A stretch of DNA of 29,199 nucleotides, from positions 1 to 29,199 of the forward strand of contig CAJUTJ010000123.1 of assembly GCA_910589655.1 (NCBI GenBank), given 5' to 3'. How positions within the stretch are numbered: the first letter of the stretch is position 1; every line of letters begins with the position of its first letter. The notes under the pieces were generated by a model that worked only from the letters and a program-made list of their open reading frames with translations, had not been told where the DNA came from and did no database searches. Shown here one piece after another: positions 15,053 to 23,641 of the stretch. The translations under genes and the position numbers were made by a program. This DNA comes from an uncultured Acetatifactor sp. (GTDB taxonomy: Bacteria > Bacillota > Clostridia > Lachnospirales > Lachnospiraceae).

Positions 15053-18000
15053 TTACGTTTCCATTCGTTTCAGAATTTCTTCCTTGTCCAGCTCTTCCAG
15101 TTTCCGCTTGGAACATCCGGGAATTCCCTCCTCAAACCCACAGACCTTCCGAAAGGTGCAATAAGTACACGCCTCTTCCTTTCCCCGCTCATAAGGATTT
15201 AACGAAATAGTCCCCTGCAGGATTTCCCTGCCGATCTCCGTGATTTTCCTGCTCACGTAATCGGACACAAGCCGCAGCTCCTCGCTGCTCATCACGGAAG
15301 ACCTTGCGGAATAACTGCCGTCCTTTTTCTTCTCCACCGGAATCACATCCGATTTGTCTTCCATATAGCGGTCCAGACGTTCGATAATATCCGGAGACGC
15401 GTTTACCACGCCTTTCATACGGAGCTGCTTTGTCAGCTGTTCTTCCAGCTCCTCCGGCAATAATTCCACGGGCGTCTCCACGGAGGGGTCGTCGATATGA
15501 TAGTACAGCAGCGCCGCGGGAACCGCCTCCTTGCCCGGATGCTTTTTCGCCTCCAGCTCCAGCGCCGTATTCATATATACCACCAGCTGCAGCTGCAATC
15601 CGTAATACAGCGCGGCCAAATCAAACTGCTTGTTTCCGGACTTATAGTCGATGACTTTGACATAGACATGCTCCTCATCCTCCGACACGTCAATGCGGTC
15701 GATGCGCCCTTTCAGATGCATCCGCTCCTGTTCCGAAAGGGCAATATTCACGCTGTCTAAATGGTCTGTATATTGAAAAGAAATCTCATAAGAATCCGGA
15801 GTAAAGCTGCCTCTTTTCAGCTGCTTCTGCAATGTCAGCACCGTCCGCGTCAAAATTCTTCCCATGCGGGTAATGGCATACTCGTTCCGCGCACTGCTGT
15901 AAAGCACTGTGTCCCCGTAAGCCGCCGCATAGGCTTCCAATGCCTCCTGCACCGCCCGCGTTCCGAATTCCTCCGGAAAGTCAAACCATGTGTAACCCTT
16001 CTCCGCAAGTTTTGCGGCAAAAGCTTCCAAAACCGCATGATAGACATTTCCCATATCCACATCCTCAAAGGCAAACTCCTGCCTCTCCTTCAGGGAAAGA
16101 CCATACTGCAGAAAATGCCGGTATCCGCAGGCGGCATAGGTTTCCAGCCGTGTGACACTGTTCTCCAAGTATTTTCCGTACAGTGCCCTTGCCACAGCCG
16201 CCGACAATCCCGTGTCCTGATACCGCCGAAAAGCCGCTTCCGTCAGAAAACTCCTTTCCTCTCCAAGGGTTTCCTCCCCATAGACACGATACAACATAAA
16301 AAATTCCCGTATCTTCTCCGGAGAAAGGGCGCCTGCCGCATATTCCCTCAGCCCTTCCGCCAGATATCCCGCGCCTTCCGCGGGAGTGACAATCTGCTCC
16401 AATGCAGACCGGAGCTGGGGATACTCCGGAGATAGCTTGGGAAAAAGCTTCCGCACTGTGTCAATCAGGTACGCGGGACGCAGCGACTTGCCGGAACCGC
16501 TTACCTTGGAATAGGACAGGTAAAGCCTCTCCGAAGGTTTCGTCATATTCAGATACAGATACAGCCTCTGGATATACATCTGCTGTCTGGGGCTGGGTGC
16601 CAGCTCCAATTCGGACTCCCGCAGAAATTCTCTGTCCATATCGGAAATAATTCCCCCTTTTGATGCACTCTTAGGAATATTTCCGTCATTTACACCGAGA
16701 AAAAACAATACCTTAACCTGCTTTAAGCGGGTGCGCTCCATATCGCCCACCACCACTCTGTCCACATTTTGCGGTATGGTGCCCACTTGGATTTCTCCGA
16801 AGCCGGCCTCCAAAATTTCCCGAAACTCTGACAGAGGTATGGTTTCTTCCCCTAAAAGCCCGTAAATCTGATCCAGCAATTCCATTACCAGCCGATAAAT
16901 CTGGGCGTATTCCCGGGCTTTCGACAAATTTCCTTCCGCCTCAAACTGCTGCTCATAAGCCGCCAGCTTCTTTTGCACCTCGTTCCGAACCAGAAAGTCA
17001 TATAATCCGTTGATATAATCCGTTACTCTGCCTTCCTTTTCCCTCACAAGAGGGGAAAGCTGCTCCATCATCCGCTCCCTCAGCCGATTCATGCGCGCCA
17101 AGGCTTCCTCGTCCTTCTCCGTCTGCTCTCCTTTGCGGGTAAAAAGACGGTCGTAACTGCGATATCCCCGGATACCGGTGCGGATCACATAATTTTCCAA
17201 CTCATCAATTTCGCCTCTCTCCAAATCCGCCATTCCGCTTCTGAGATAATGAAACACCGCCTCATAAGTAAAATTCTTTTCCAAAAGCTCCAGCGCACTT
17301 TTTATGTACTCAATCATAGGATTCAAGGCAATTCCTCTGGTGCGGTCGATGAAACAAGGAATCTCCATCTGGGCAAACTCCGTCTCCACATAGGGAGCGT
17401 AGCCCTCCAGATCTCCCATAATCACCGCAACATCCCGGTAAGCAAGCCCTTGCTCTCTGACCAATTCCTTGATTTTTAATCCGGCCTGATGCACCTCGTC
17501 TCTTGGGGCAGTGGTTTCAAAAAGGCAGATTTCCTGCTGTTCTTCCTCATAAACCTGAAAAGGGTAGCGGAACAGATTGTTTTCCAAATGCAGCAGCGCG
17601 GGAGATTGTTCGAACCGATAGTGGGTGTTTACAAAAACATCCTTCTCTCTGGGAATTCCCCCTTCTTTGGCCAGTCTTTCCAAATCTGCCGTTGTCTTTT
17701 TACTTAGATAAAACAGCTTCTGTTCCCCGTCCCTGACATATGGATTTTCCCCTCCGCCCAGAGTCACGGTCAAAATCACCTCGCCGCAGACCTGCATCAG
17801 CTCCTGAATCAACCGGTTCTGGATGGGGGTGAAGCCGGTAAAACCGTCAAATACCACAACACTTTCGGGCAGCAGTTTTGATTTATGCAGAGAACGGCGC
17901 AGCACGTCCAAGGTTTCTTCGGTGGTAATGAAATTTCCGTGTATGTATTCCGTGAATCCCTTGTAAAGAGTCTCCAAATCTTTTAGCTTTCCCGCCAGCG

Positions 18001-18451
18001 CTCCGCGCTTTTCGGCATATGCAATCAGCTTTGCCACATCCTCCGTGCCGATGCCGTACTGCATAAATTCCGAGATGGCGCTCTTCACCTCATGAATGTA
18101 GCCCTGCCTGTGCAGAAAGCTTCCCAGCACGGGCAGCTCCTCTTTTAAATTTGCCGCCACCTTCTGAATCACCAGACTTTTTCCCGTGTCGTCCAGCACA
18201 GGAGTATCCTTGCTGCCCACTTCTTCCATAATACGGTGGCTCAGTCTCCCGAAGCTCAGTACGTCAATATTCATTATGCCGCCTCTGTCGCTCAGCAGTA
18301 CCAGCTCCTTCTGTGTCTGCATGGTAAACTGGTCGGGCACCACAATGAAAAAATTCCGTCCGGGATTTTCCTTTGCACGCTCTGTCACTTCACTGTAAAT
18401 CTGTCTGCTCTTACCGGACCCGGAAGATCCGAATATAAATTTCAGGCTCAT
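15053..18451 (-). CDS. addB: ATP-dependent nuclease subunit B (AddB)
   Basis: 1132 residues, close to the family norm. AddB is the inactivated-helicase, nuclease-bearing partner of AddA in double-strand break repair. Walker A GSSGSGKS is at 8-15. The nuclease core near the C-terminus reads VIDYKSGNKQFD. Four cysteines match the iron-sulphur site of the family: one in YAACGYRHF before the nuclease, then CTYC, KVCGF and GIPGC near the end (CxxC with a following Cys, as in the known cluster). The ATG at 18451 overlaps the TGA of the upstream glycosylase gene (ATGA) and has GGAG nine bases before it; a TTG five codons earlier is less likely. addA follows 16 bases after the stop. Confidence 0.95.
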   Translation of the reverse strand: MSLKFIFGSSGSGKSRQIYSEVTERAKENPGRNFFIVVPDQFTMQTQKELVLLSDRGGIMNIDVLSFGRLSHRIMEEVGSKDTPVLDDTGKSLVIQKVAANLKEELPVLGSFLHRQGYIHEVKSAISEFMQYGIGTEDVAKLIAYAEKRGALAGKLKDLETLYKGFTEYIHGNFITTEETLDVLRRSLHKSKLLPESVVVFDGFTGFTPIQNRLIQELMQVCGEVILTVTLGGGENPYVRDGEQKLFYLSKKTTADLERLAKEGGIPREKDVFVNTHYRFEQSPALLHLENNLFRYPFQVYEEEQQEICLFETTAPRDEVHQAGLKIKELVREQGLAYRDVAVIMGDLEGYAPYVETEFAQMEIPCFIDRTRGIALNPMIEYIKSALELLEKNFTYEAVFHYLRSGMADLERGEIDELENYVIRTGIRGYRSYDRLFTRKGEQTEKDEEALARMNRLRERMMEQLSPLVREKEGRVTDYINGLYDFLVRNEVQKKLAAYEQQFEAEGNLSKAREYAQIYRLVMELLDQIYGLLGEETIPLSEFREILEAGFGEIQVGTIPQNVDRVVVGDMERTRLKQVKVLFFLGVNDGNIPKSASKGGIISDMDREFLRESELELAPSPRQQMYIQRLYLYLNMTKPSERLYLSYSKVSGSGKSLRPAYLIDTVRKLFPKLSPEYPQLRSALEQIVTPAEGAGYLAEGLREYAAGALSPEKIREFFMLYRVYGEETLGEERSFLTEAAFRRYQDTGLSAAVARALYGKYLENSVTRLETYAACGYRHFLQYGLSLKERQEFAFEDVDMGNVYHAVLEAFAAKLAEKGYTWFDFPEEFGTRAVQEALEAYAAAYGDTVLYSSARNEYAITRMGRILTRTVLTLQKQLKRGSFTPDSYEISFQYTDHLDSVNIALSEQERMHLKGRIDRIDVSEDEEHVYVKVIDYKSGNKQFDLAALYYGLQLQLVVYMNTALELEAKKHPGKEAVPAALLYYHIDDPSVETPVELLPEELEEQLTKQLRMKGVVNASPDIIERLDRYMEDKSDVIPVEKKKDGSYSARSSVMSSEELRLVSDYVSRKITEIGREILQGTISLNPYERGKEEACTYCTFRKVCGFEEGIPGCSKRKLEELDKEEILKRMET

Positions 18452-19092
18452 AAATAAAATCTCCAAAGATAATCCGCGGCTTCCTCCGCATAGTCGATGC
18501 CGATCCGTTTTCCCGCATGGATTTCGGAAGGTGATACCGCTATTCCTTCCGTCACGTAGAAATCGGCGCTTTCAACCATATCAATGTCATTATCGTTCTT
18601 GGTAATATGCATGGCGATACAAAGCTTTCCGGGGCCGTCCGCAAGATGTTTGTCCAGAGAAGAAGGGTATTTCTCCATGGTATAAAGTTCGGCGTCCTTT
18701 TTCAACTGCTTTTTGTTTAATTCCTCCATGCGGAGCCGCAGCATGATTCGCTTGGAATCTTCGTCAGCGGGAATCACGCTGCGCAGCAGCACCGCCTGCG
18801 GAATGCCTTCGGTCATGGCGGCAATATTCATACAGCTGTACATGCCATAGATCAGGTAGACATACGAAGTTCCTCCCTGATGATACATGGGTTCCGTCCT
18901 TGCGGTGCGTTTACCTCCATAGGTGTGGGCACCCTTATCCGTCTCTCCCATATAGCTCTCTGCTTCCGTTATGATTCCCCTTACCGCCCCAAAAGGAGTT
19001 ACATGGACTAAAGTTTTTCCCAACAGCTCTTTAGCAACCGTAATTCCGTCCCTTGTAAAAAATTCTCTTCCCAGCCGCCTTTTCTCCGACAT
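18448..19092 (-). CDS. DNA-3-methyladenine glycosylase, AAG/MPG family
   Basis: 214 residues. It removes alkylated purines such as 3-methyladenine from DNA by cutting the glycosidic bond, the first step of base excision repair. The segment TEAESYMGETDKGAH aligns with the active-site stretch of human AAG: E45 would be the catalytic glutamate, with Y47 and H55 the matching aromatic and histidine. GTSYVYLIYGMYSCMN and ADGPGKLCIAM are further family signatures. The ATG at 19092 has AGAGG five bases upstream; a longer frame beginning at TTG 19155 lacks a good site and adds residues foreign to the family. It is first in an operon with addB, overlapping it by four bases, which suggests translational coupling of alkylation and break repair. 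Confidence 0.93.
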   Translation of the reverse strand: MSEKRRLGREFFTRDGITVAKELLGKTLVHVTPFGAVRGIITEAESYMGETDKGAHTYGGKRTARTEPMYHQGGTSYVYLIYGMYSCMNIAAMTEGIPQAVLLRSVIPADEDSKRIMLRLRMEELNKKQLKKDAELYTMEKYPSSLDKHLADGPGKLCIAMHITKNDNDIDMVESADFYVTEGIAVSPSEIHAGKRIGIDYAEEAADYLWRFYL

Positions 19093-19212
19093 AACGCCTC
19101 TCCCTCTGTACGCTTTTCGTTCCGCCACCGAATTTCCCTTTTGAAGTATTTTCAAGCCCGCTTTGGCGGGCGCTCAAATCAGGATTATGAATTATTTTTT
19201 CACACTACTACG

Positions 19213-19241
19213 AGTGTATCACAAAGCTTGTGTTTTATAAA
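19213..19241 (-). promoter_or_regulatory. promoter of the mpg-addB-addA operon, with a dyad in its spacer
   Basis: On the - strand: TTTATA (19241-19236), 17 bases, TACACT (19218-19213), with a TG two bases upstream of the -10 box. The spacer holds a dyad, CACAA-AGC-TTGTG (19220-19232), well placed for a repressor. It does not match the Gram-positive LexA box (GAAC...GTTC). Promoter moderate; operator speculative. Confidence 0.5.
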
Positions 19242-19327
19242 CCTTGAATTGAATTTGGTTTCGTTACACCGATTCTTTTGAGGTAATAAACATTCCTGTC
19301 TTGTGGGAAAGGTATATTTCATAATCC

Positions 19328-19356
19328 TTGAATTGGAATCAGAGGAATGATATACT
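19328..19356 (+). promoter_or_regulatory. promoter of the HAD phosphatase gene
   Basis: TTGAAT (19328-19333), 17-base spacer, TATACT (19351-19356). It predicts a transcript start near 19363, about 20 bases before the small upstream frame at 19384 and about 100 before the phosphatase. Confidence 0.65.
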
Positions 19357-19383
19357 ATTGCATAACGTAAAGGTTGAATAAAA

Positions 19384-19470
19384 ATGCGTATTCAGCTATT
19401 GATTCCATACGGCCAACTGCTTTTCGCTGTATGGGTGCGCGCCGCGGCGCACGAATGGGTACAGCTATGA
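19384..19470 (+). CDS. possible 28-codon upstream peptide overlapping the phosphatase start
   Basis: ATG 19384 opens a frame (MRIQLLIPYGQLLFAVWV...) ending in a TGA at 19468-19470 that overlaps the next gene's ATG at 19467 as ATGA. AAAGG lies about 10 bases upstream. Its end contains a GC-rich hairpin, GTGCGC (19435-19440) with GCGCAC (19447-19452). The phosphatase ATG itself has no clear ribosome site, so translation of this short frame could deliver ribosomes to it. The peptide resembles nothing I know. Confidence 0.35.
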   Translation: MRIQLLIPYGQLLFAVWVRAAAHEWVQL

Positions 19471-20282
19471 AATCCTTTGAGGAATTAAAAAAGAAAAAAT
19501 TATTTTTATTCGATATAGACGGCACATTGGCAGTAGGCGACACTCTGTATGAAGGAAGCGCCGATTTGCTGGCGCACATTGAAGCCATAGGAGGAAAATC
19601 TTATTTTATAACAAACAACTCTACCAAAAGCGGAACAGACTATGTAGAAAAATTCCGCAGTGCTTTCGGTCTGGAGACGACAACGGATCAATTTATCACT
19701 TCCGGATATATGACACTGCGCTTTCTCAAAGCACAATATGCAGACAAAAAGATTTTTGTACTGGGAACTGCCTCCTTTGTGGCAGAGCTTCGCAAAAACG
19801 GCTTAAATATAACGGAAACCGCCGAGGACGGTATTGACTGTGTTGTGGCGGCGTATGACAGCGAATTAACCTATGAGAAACTGAAACAAATCTCCAAGGT
19901 GCTTTTGACCACCGATGCCCCGTTTTACGGCACCAATCCCGATCTGCGCTGTCCCATTGATTTTGGGTTTATCCCTGACTGTGGCGCTATCTGTAATATG
20001 ATCACCGCCACCACGGACAGAGCTCCCGTCTATCTGGGAAAGCCCAGTCGAAAAGTGGTGGAACTCTGTCTCACCTTATCGGGATTTTCCCCGGAGGAAA
20101 CTTTGGTAGTAGGCGACAGACTCTATACCGATATTGCCTGTGGCATTAATGCCGGAGTAGACACCTGTGTCTTGTTTACCGGCGAGGCAAAGCCGGAAGA
20201 TATGGAAAATACGGCGTATCCGGCCTCCTACCGGTTTCAAAATGTAAAAGAGCTTCTGGTACATTGTACCGAAGCTTTATAA
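19467..20282 (+). CDS. HAD-superfamily phosphatase, class IIA (NagD / p-nitrophenylphosphatase type)
   Basis: 271 residues. A cytosolic hydrolase that removes phosphate from small molecules such as nucleotides or sugar phosphates through an aspartyl-phosphate. Motif I is FDIDGTL (nucleophile D16, acid/base D18), motif II TNNSTKS (T49), motif III LGKPSRKV (K192), motif IV VGDRLYTDIACG (D217, D222). A cap of about 100 residues lies between motifs II and III, and GINAGVDTCVLFTGE is the usual class IIA ending. The start was placed at ATG 19467 because FDIDGT then lies near residue 16 as in relatives; ATG 19455 and a TTG at 19374 are in frame but add unrelated residues. The natural substrate cannot be read from sequence. 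Confidence 0.88.
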   Translation: MKSFEELKKKKLFLFDIDGTLAVGDTLYEGSADLLAHIEAIGGKSYFITNNSTKSGTDYVEKFRSAFGLETTTDQFITSGYMTLRFLKAQYADKKIFVLGTASFVAELRKNGLNITETAEDGIDCVVAAYDSELTYEKLKQISKVLLTTDAPFYGTNPDLRCPIDFGFIPDCGAICNMITATTDRAPVYLGKPSRKVVELCLTLSGFSPEETLVVGDRLYTDIACGINAGVDTCVLFTGEAKPEDMENTAYPASYRFQNVKELLVHCTEAL

Positions 20283-20331
20283 GATTGCTGTTATGATTCT
20301 GTGCTGCAGATTATAAATGCAAAACTATAAT

Positions 20332-20391
20332 TGATTCCCTGTGCACTAATTCTCTATGCATTGATTCCCTATGCATTGATTCCCTAAATCA
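20332..20391. repeat. 15-bp tandem repeat, four imperfect units
   Basis: Four units of the TGATTCCCTATGCAT type run at 20332, 20347, 20362 and 20377, with one to several differences each. They lie between the end of the phosphatase gene and the terminator hairpin shared with tyrS. Non-coding and of unknown role. Confidence 0.75.
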
Positions 20392-20392
20392 C

Positions 20393-20427
20393 CGATTCAG
20401 CCCCGGTAAAGTACCGGGGCTGAATCG
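20393..20427. terminator. 16-bp stem-loop between convergent phosphatase and tyrS genes
   Basis: The arms 20393-20408 and 20412-20427 (starting CGATTCAGCCCCGG) pair perfectly around a 3-base AAG loop. The stem touches the tyrS stop codon (20428-20430) and lies 110 bases past the phosphatase stop. Neither strand has a T-run, so it may be a 3'-end stabiliser or an unusual terminator. Confidence 0.6.
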
Positions 20428-21756
20428 CTATTCTGCATCCGTATCACTTATCTCAAATTTTATGAATTTGCGTTTTCCTATTTTCAAAACATCTCCTGAT
20501 TTTATGATATCGTCCACGTTCTCAACTCTGATTCCGTTTTTTCTGACGCCTCCCTGTGCCACCAGCCTGCGAATCTCGCTTCCGCTGGATGCACAGCCCG
20601 CCGCTGCCAACGCTTGAATATACTCGGATAATTTTCCCTGACTATGATGCATGGGCAAAATGTCCACCTGATCTGGAGTCTCCTTTTTCGAAAATGCCTG
20701 AATAAAGAATTCCTTCGCCTCCTGCGTTTCTTCAATACTATGATATAAAGAAGTAACCGTTTCCGCCAGCCGCAATTTCACGTCTCTGGGATTACAGCCA
20801 TTCTGTAATTCCTCTTTTATCCCGTCCAGATCCTCGGGAAGGATATCCGTGACCAGTTCAAAGTATTTGATAATCATATTGTCCCGTATCTGCATAGTCT
20901 TCTGAAACATTGTTCTGGCATCTTCATATATACCGATGTAATTGCCTAAGCTTTTACTCATCTTCTCCACACCGTCTATTCCTTCTAAAATAGGCATGAA
21001 CAGCGCCGCCTGAGGTTCCTGCCCCATATCTTTCTGAAGGCTTCTGCCCATGAGTATGTTAAAAGTCTGATCCGTGCCGCCCAGCTCCATATCCGCCTGT
21101 ATTTCCACAGAATCATATGCCTGCATCAGGGGATAAAAAAATTCATGCAGGCCGATAGGAATATTGCTGCGGAATCTGGTCTGAAAATCATCCCTCTCCA
21201 GCATTCTTGCCACAGTGATGGTGGAAGCAAGCTGCAGTACCTGATCTAACTGCATCAGCTCCAGCCATTCGCCGTTATAACGCACTACCGTTTTCTCCCT
21301 GTCCAAGATGTGGAATACCTGTTCTTGGTATGTCTTAGCATTGTGAATTACCTCCACATCCGTCAAAGCTTTCCTTCCCTTGCTCTTACCGGTTGGATCA
21401 CCGATCTTTCCGGTAAAATCACCTACAATAATGATAACTGTATGCCCCATATCCTGAAGCTGCTTAAGTTTACGCAATGCCACTGCATGGCCTAGATGCA
21501 GATCCGGAGCGCTGGGGTCCATGCCAAACTTAATCTTTAACGGGATTCCTGTCAGCAGGCTTCTCTCCAGCTTTCTCTCCAGATCCTCCATACCGATTAA
21601 ATCCACTGCCCCTTGCGTAATAATCCGGATCTGATGCTGTACTTCGGCCTTTATACGCTGTTGTTCCGCCGCAGACGGCAGTGAAGTTGTGTTTTGTGTG
21701 CTTTGTGTTTCTTGTGTGTTTTGTGTTTCTTGTGTTGTAGTGTTTTTTTCTTCCAT
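20428..21756 (-). CDS. tyrS: tyrosyl-tRNA synthetase (TyrZ-type)
   Basis: 442 residues. It charges tRNA-Tyr with tyrosine. The class I motifs are HLGH (in DPSAPDLHLGHAVALRKL) and KMSKS (in EKMSKSLGNYIG); DFTGKIGDPTGKS and ADMELGGTDQTFN shape the tyrosine and ATP pocket, and an S4 RNA-binding domain ends the protein (LVAQGGVRKNGIRVEN...GDVLKIGKRKF). The HLGH form and the surrounding sequence resemble B. subtilis TyrZ more than its TyrS. The ATG at 21756 has GGAGG seven bases upstream. The first 30 residues are low-complexity (TQETQNTQETQSTQNTT), unlike the rest and probably disordered. Expression is controlled by the T-box leader upstream. Confidence 0.95.
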   Translation of the reverse strand: MEEKNTTTQETQNTQETQSTQNTTSLPSAAEQQRIKAEVQHQIRIITQGAVDLIGMEDLERKLERSLLTGIPLKIKFGMDPSAPDLHLGHAVALRKLKQLQDMGHTVIIIVGDFTGKIGDPTGKSKGRKALTDVEVIHNAKTYQEQVFHILDREKTVVRYNGEWLELMQLDQVLQLASTITVARMLERDDFQTRFRSNIPIGLHEFFYPLMQAYDSVEIQADMELGGTDQTFNILMGRSLQKDMGQEPQAALFMPILEGIDGVEKMSKSLGNYIGIYEDARTMFQKTMQIRDNMIIKYFELVTDILPEDLDGIKEELQNGCNPRDVKLRLAETVTSLYHSIEETQEAKEFFIQAFSKKETPDQVDILPMHHSQGKLSEYIQALAAAGCASSGSEIRRLVAQGGVRKNGIRVENVDDIIKSGDVLKIGKRKFIKFEISDTDAE

Positions 21757-21862
21757 TGATTTGCCTCCGTTTTGGGTGTTGATTTTGGGTATGACAGATT
21801 TTTGTAAGCAAGCTCCCGACATCTGTTTATTGATTTCTGACCGCGCTTCTCATTGCACACAC

Positions 21863-22195
21863 AAAAAAGCTCTCGTCCTTTCATAGGACGAGAGCTGAAA
21901 TGCTTCGTGATACCACCTAATGTTTATGGTCAGACTCACGTCTGGCCACCTCTTCGAGTACTTCCCTCTGGGGTTTATACTCTAGCATGTTAACGGGTGC
22001 AGGAACCGTCACAGCCTACTAACCATATTGTAAGATAATACATAAATCTTATCGACCGGTATTCGGTGTGAAGCTCAAAGATGTATTCACACACTGCTTC
22101 CCATGCGCCTCTCATCAGCCGGCAGCTTTCTGTATGTTTCACATTGTGTTACTTCTTCTTATCGTTGCTTTTAAAATCAATCACTTGAATATTAA
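21863..22195 (-). ncRNA. tyrosine T-box leader with terminator
   Basis: Read on the - strand. The specifier region reads GTGAA-TAC-ATC-TTTGAGCT, placing the Tyr codon at 22085-22083 in the usual context at the 3' side of Stem I. The conserved T-box sequence TTAGGTGGTATCACGAAGC is at 21920-21902. It is followed by a 12-bp terminator stem (21896-21885 with 21879-21868) and a T-run. Uncharged tRNA-Tyr would bind the specifier and T-box and switch the leader to antitermination, raising tyrS expression. The 5' boundary follows from the promoter. Confidence 0.92.
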
Positions 22196-22206
22196 ATTGT
22201 AGGTTT

Positions 22207-22235
22207 AGTATAGCAAAACTTCCCCGATTTGTAAA
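22207..22235 (-). promoter_or_regulatory. tyrS promoter
   Basis: On the - strand: TTTACA (22235-22230), 17 bases, TATACT (22212-22207). The start would fall near 22200, immediately before the T-box leader. Confidence 0.7.
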
Positions 22236-22309
22236 GAGGAAATTTTGATCCTTGATGAACGGAACCTTGATTAACTCCATAGACTTCTGATTACTGCTCA
22301 TTCCGTAAC

Positions 22310-22421
22310 CAGTAACGCATACACAGAAACCGCAAAACAGCGGTTTCACACACGGCAGTCCAAGCGATTATTTTAATCGCTTGGGTTGGATCACACAAAA
22401 GCGCACCATTCCCTGTAACTG
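22310..22421. repeat. possible third palindromic element with paired hairpins
   Basis: Near-complementary ends CAGTAAC (22310-22316) and GTAACTG (22415-22421) enclose two perfect hairpins: GAAACCGC with GCGGTTTC (22326-22347), and CCAAGCGATTA with TAATCGCTTGG (22360-22384). The plan resembles the elements at 171-278 and 626-763 (GTAAC-type end, GCAYACA block, two hairpins). It stops two bases before the dipeptidase stop codon, so on the - strand it may also act as a 3'-end structure. Confidence 0.45.
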
Positions 22422-22423
22422 CC

Positions 22424-23509
22424 CTACTTTAAAATATCCCTGTATACCCTCAGCACATTTTGATAGAAAATCCGGTCCAGCTCCCCTTCCGTAAAGCCTC
22501 CCTTGTGCATTCCCTCCCAGAGAGCTTCCATGCCTTGGGCGCCGGGGATATCCAAGGGAGTGCCGATACCGTCAAAATCACTGCCCAGACCTAATATCTC
22601 GATACCGCCCGTATTAGCAATATATTTTGCATGGCGCACCAGCGCTTCAATGGCACCCGGCTTCTCAGCGCCTACAGGTTTTTCCTCCAGAAAATCGGCA
22701 CAAAAATTCAGTCCCATGACACCGCCCCGTCCGGCCAGTTTCCGGATCATGTCATCCGTCATATTTCTAACACAAGGACATACGCTTCTGGCATTGGAAT
22801 GACTTGCCACAAAGGGTTTATCCGTTACGGCCAGCACATCATAAAAACCGGCATCCGACAGATGGGACACATCCGGAATGATGCCCAGACGCTCCATCTC
22901 TGCCACCAGTTCTTTTCCTCTGTCCGTCAATCCACGGGTTTCGTCAGCAGTATGGTTAAAGGCTTCGAAAGCTGCCTGTGCTTCTTCCCTCTTCCGCTCA
23001 TATTCCGCCGTTTCCGGTGCGCATTTTTCCCATGCGGCTTTAGCTTTTGAAGCTCTGTCTCCAAGCTCCATATTAAAATTGGGGAATCCTATTTCGTTAG
23101 GAAAATTCCATGTAAGCGTTATCATACGGACTCCCATGTCATAGAGCTTTCGCAGCTTTCCCATATCCCCCTGACAGACGGCTCCCTCTTCCACAGTCAG
23201 CATGGCAGACAGCTTTCCGGCCGTCTCATTGGCCGCAATGTCCTCGTAGCGAAGCACAGGAGCCAGTATATCGCTGTTACGTTCCAGTTCCGTTTGATAA
23301 TATTGATACAGCCGACAGACTCTCTCCCAAGGGTCGCCGTCGCAGCCCAGCTCCACAAACATTGCAAAATTCTGAAGCAGATAAGAGCTGTTTTTCATAC
23401 GCGTCAAATCAATGTGACGATGATTCTGCCGAAGTCCCTCAGGCTTTCCCTGTTCCTCCAAAGTAAGCAATTTATAGATTGTATCACAGTGCATGTCGAT
23501 TATTTTCAT
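22424..23509 (-). CDS. membrane dipeptidase-like peptidase, family M19
   Basis: 361 residues. M19 enzymes are zinc hydrolases cleaving dipeptides, some accepting D-residues. Metal ligands are visible: HCD (H7, D9), the glutamate in TVEEGA (E107 or E108), H216 in DVSHLSD and H237 in ASHSN; GLGSDFDG (D311, D313) carries the catalytic aspartate. No signal peptide, so it probably acts in the cytoplasm on imported peptides. A charged stretch at about 148-190 (DRASKAKAAWEKC...AFEAFNHTADE) looks longer than the corresponding loop in better-known members. The ATG at 23509 gives the expected MKIIDMHCDT start; the ribosome site is modest (AAGGA about 14 bases away, AGGG close). It lies downstream of a small unknown gene on the same strand. 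Confidence 0.9.
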   Translation of the reverse strand: MKIIDMHCDTIYKLLTLEEQGKPEGLRQNHRHIDLTRMKNSSYLLQNFAMFVELGCDGDPWERVCRLYQYYQTELERNSDILAPVLRYEDIAANETAGKLSAMLTVEEGAVCQGDMGKLRKLYDMGVRMITLTWNFPNEIGFPNFNMELGDRASKAKAAWEKCAPETAEYERKREEAQAAFEAFNHTADETRGLTDRGKELVAEMERLGIIPDVSHLSDAGFYDVLAVTDKPFVASHSNARSVCPCVRNMTDDMIRKLAGRGGVMGLNFCADFLEEKPVGAEKPGAIEALVRHAKYIANTGGIEILGLGSDFDGIGTPLDIPGAQGMEALWEGMHKGGFTEGELDRIFYQNVLRVYRDILK

Positions 23510-23641
23510 AGCCCTATTCGTTCCTTATTTTACTCCCTTTTCAGTAAAAGTGTTTCTACTGATTAAAATTTGAAAAATAATGCATATATTTACATATGAT
23601 TACTGAATTTACACCCACCTGACAATTCTTTACACCGGAAT

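Noticed and set aside
19220..19232. LexA (SOS) box upstream of mpg-addB-addA
   Set aside because: The dyad CACAAAGCTTGTG lacks the GAAC...GTTC halves of the Gram-positive LexA site.
19374..19466. N-terminal extension of the HAD phosphatase from TTG 19374
   Set aside because: It would put motif I unusually far from the N-terminus, and the added residues look unrelated to the family.
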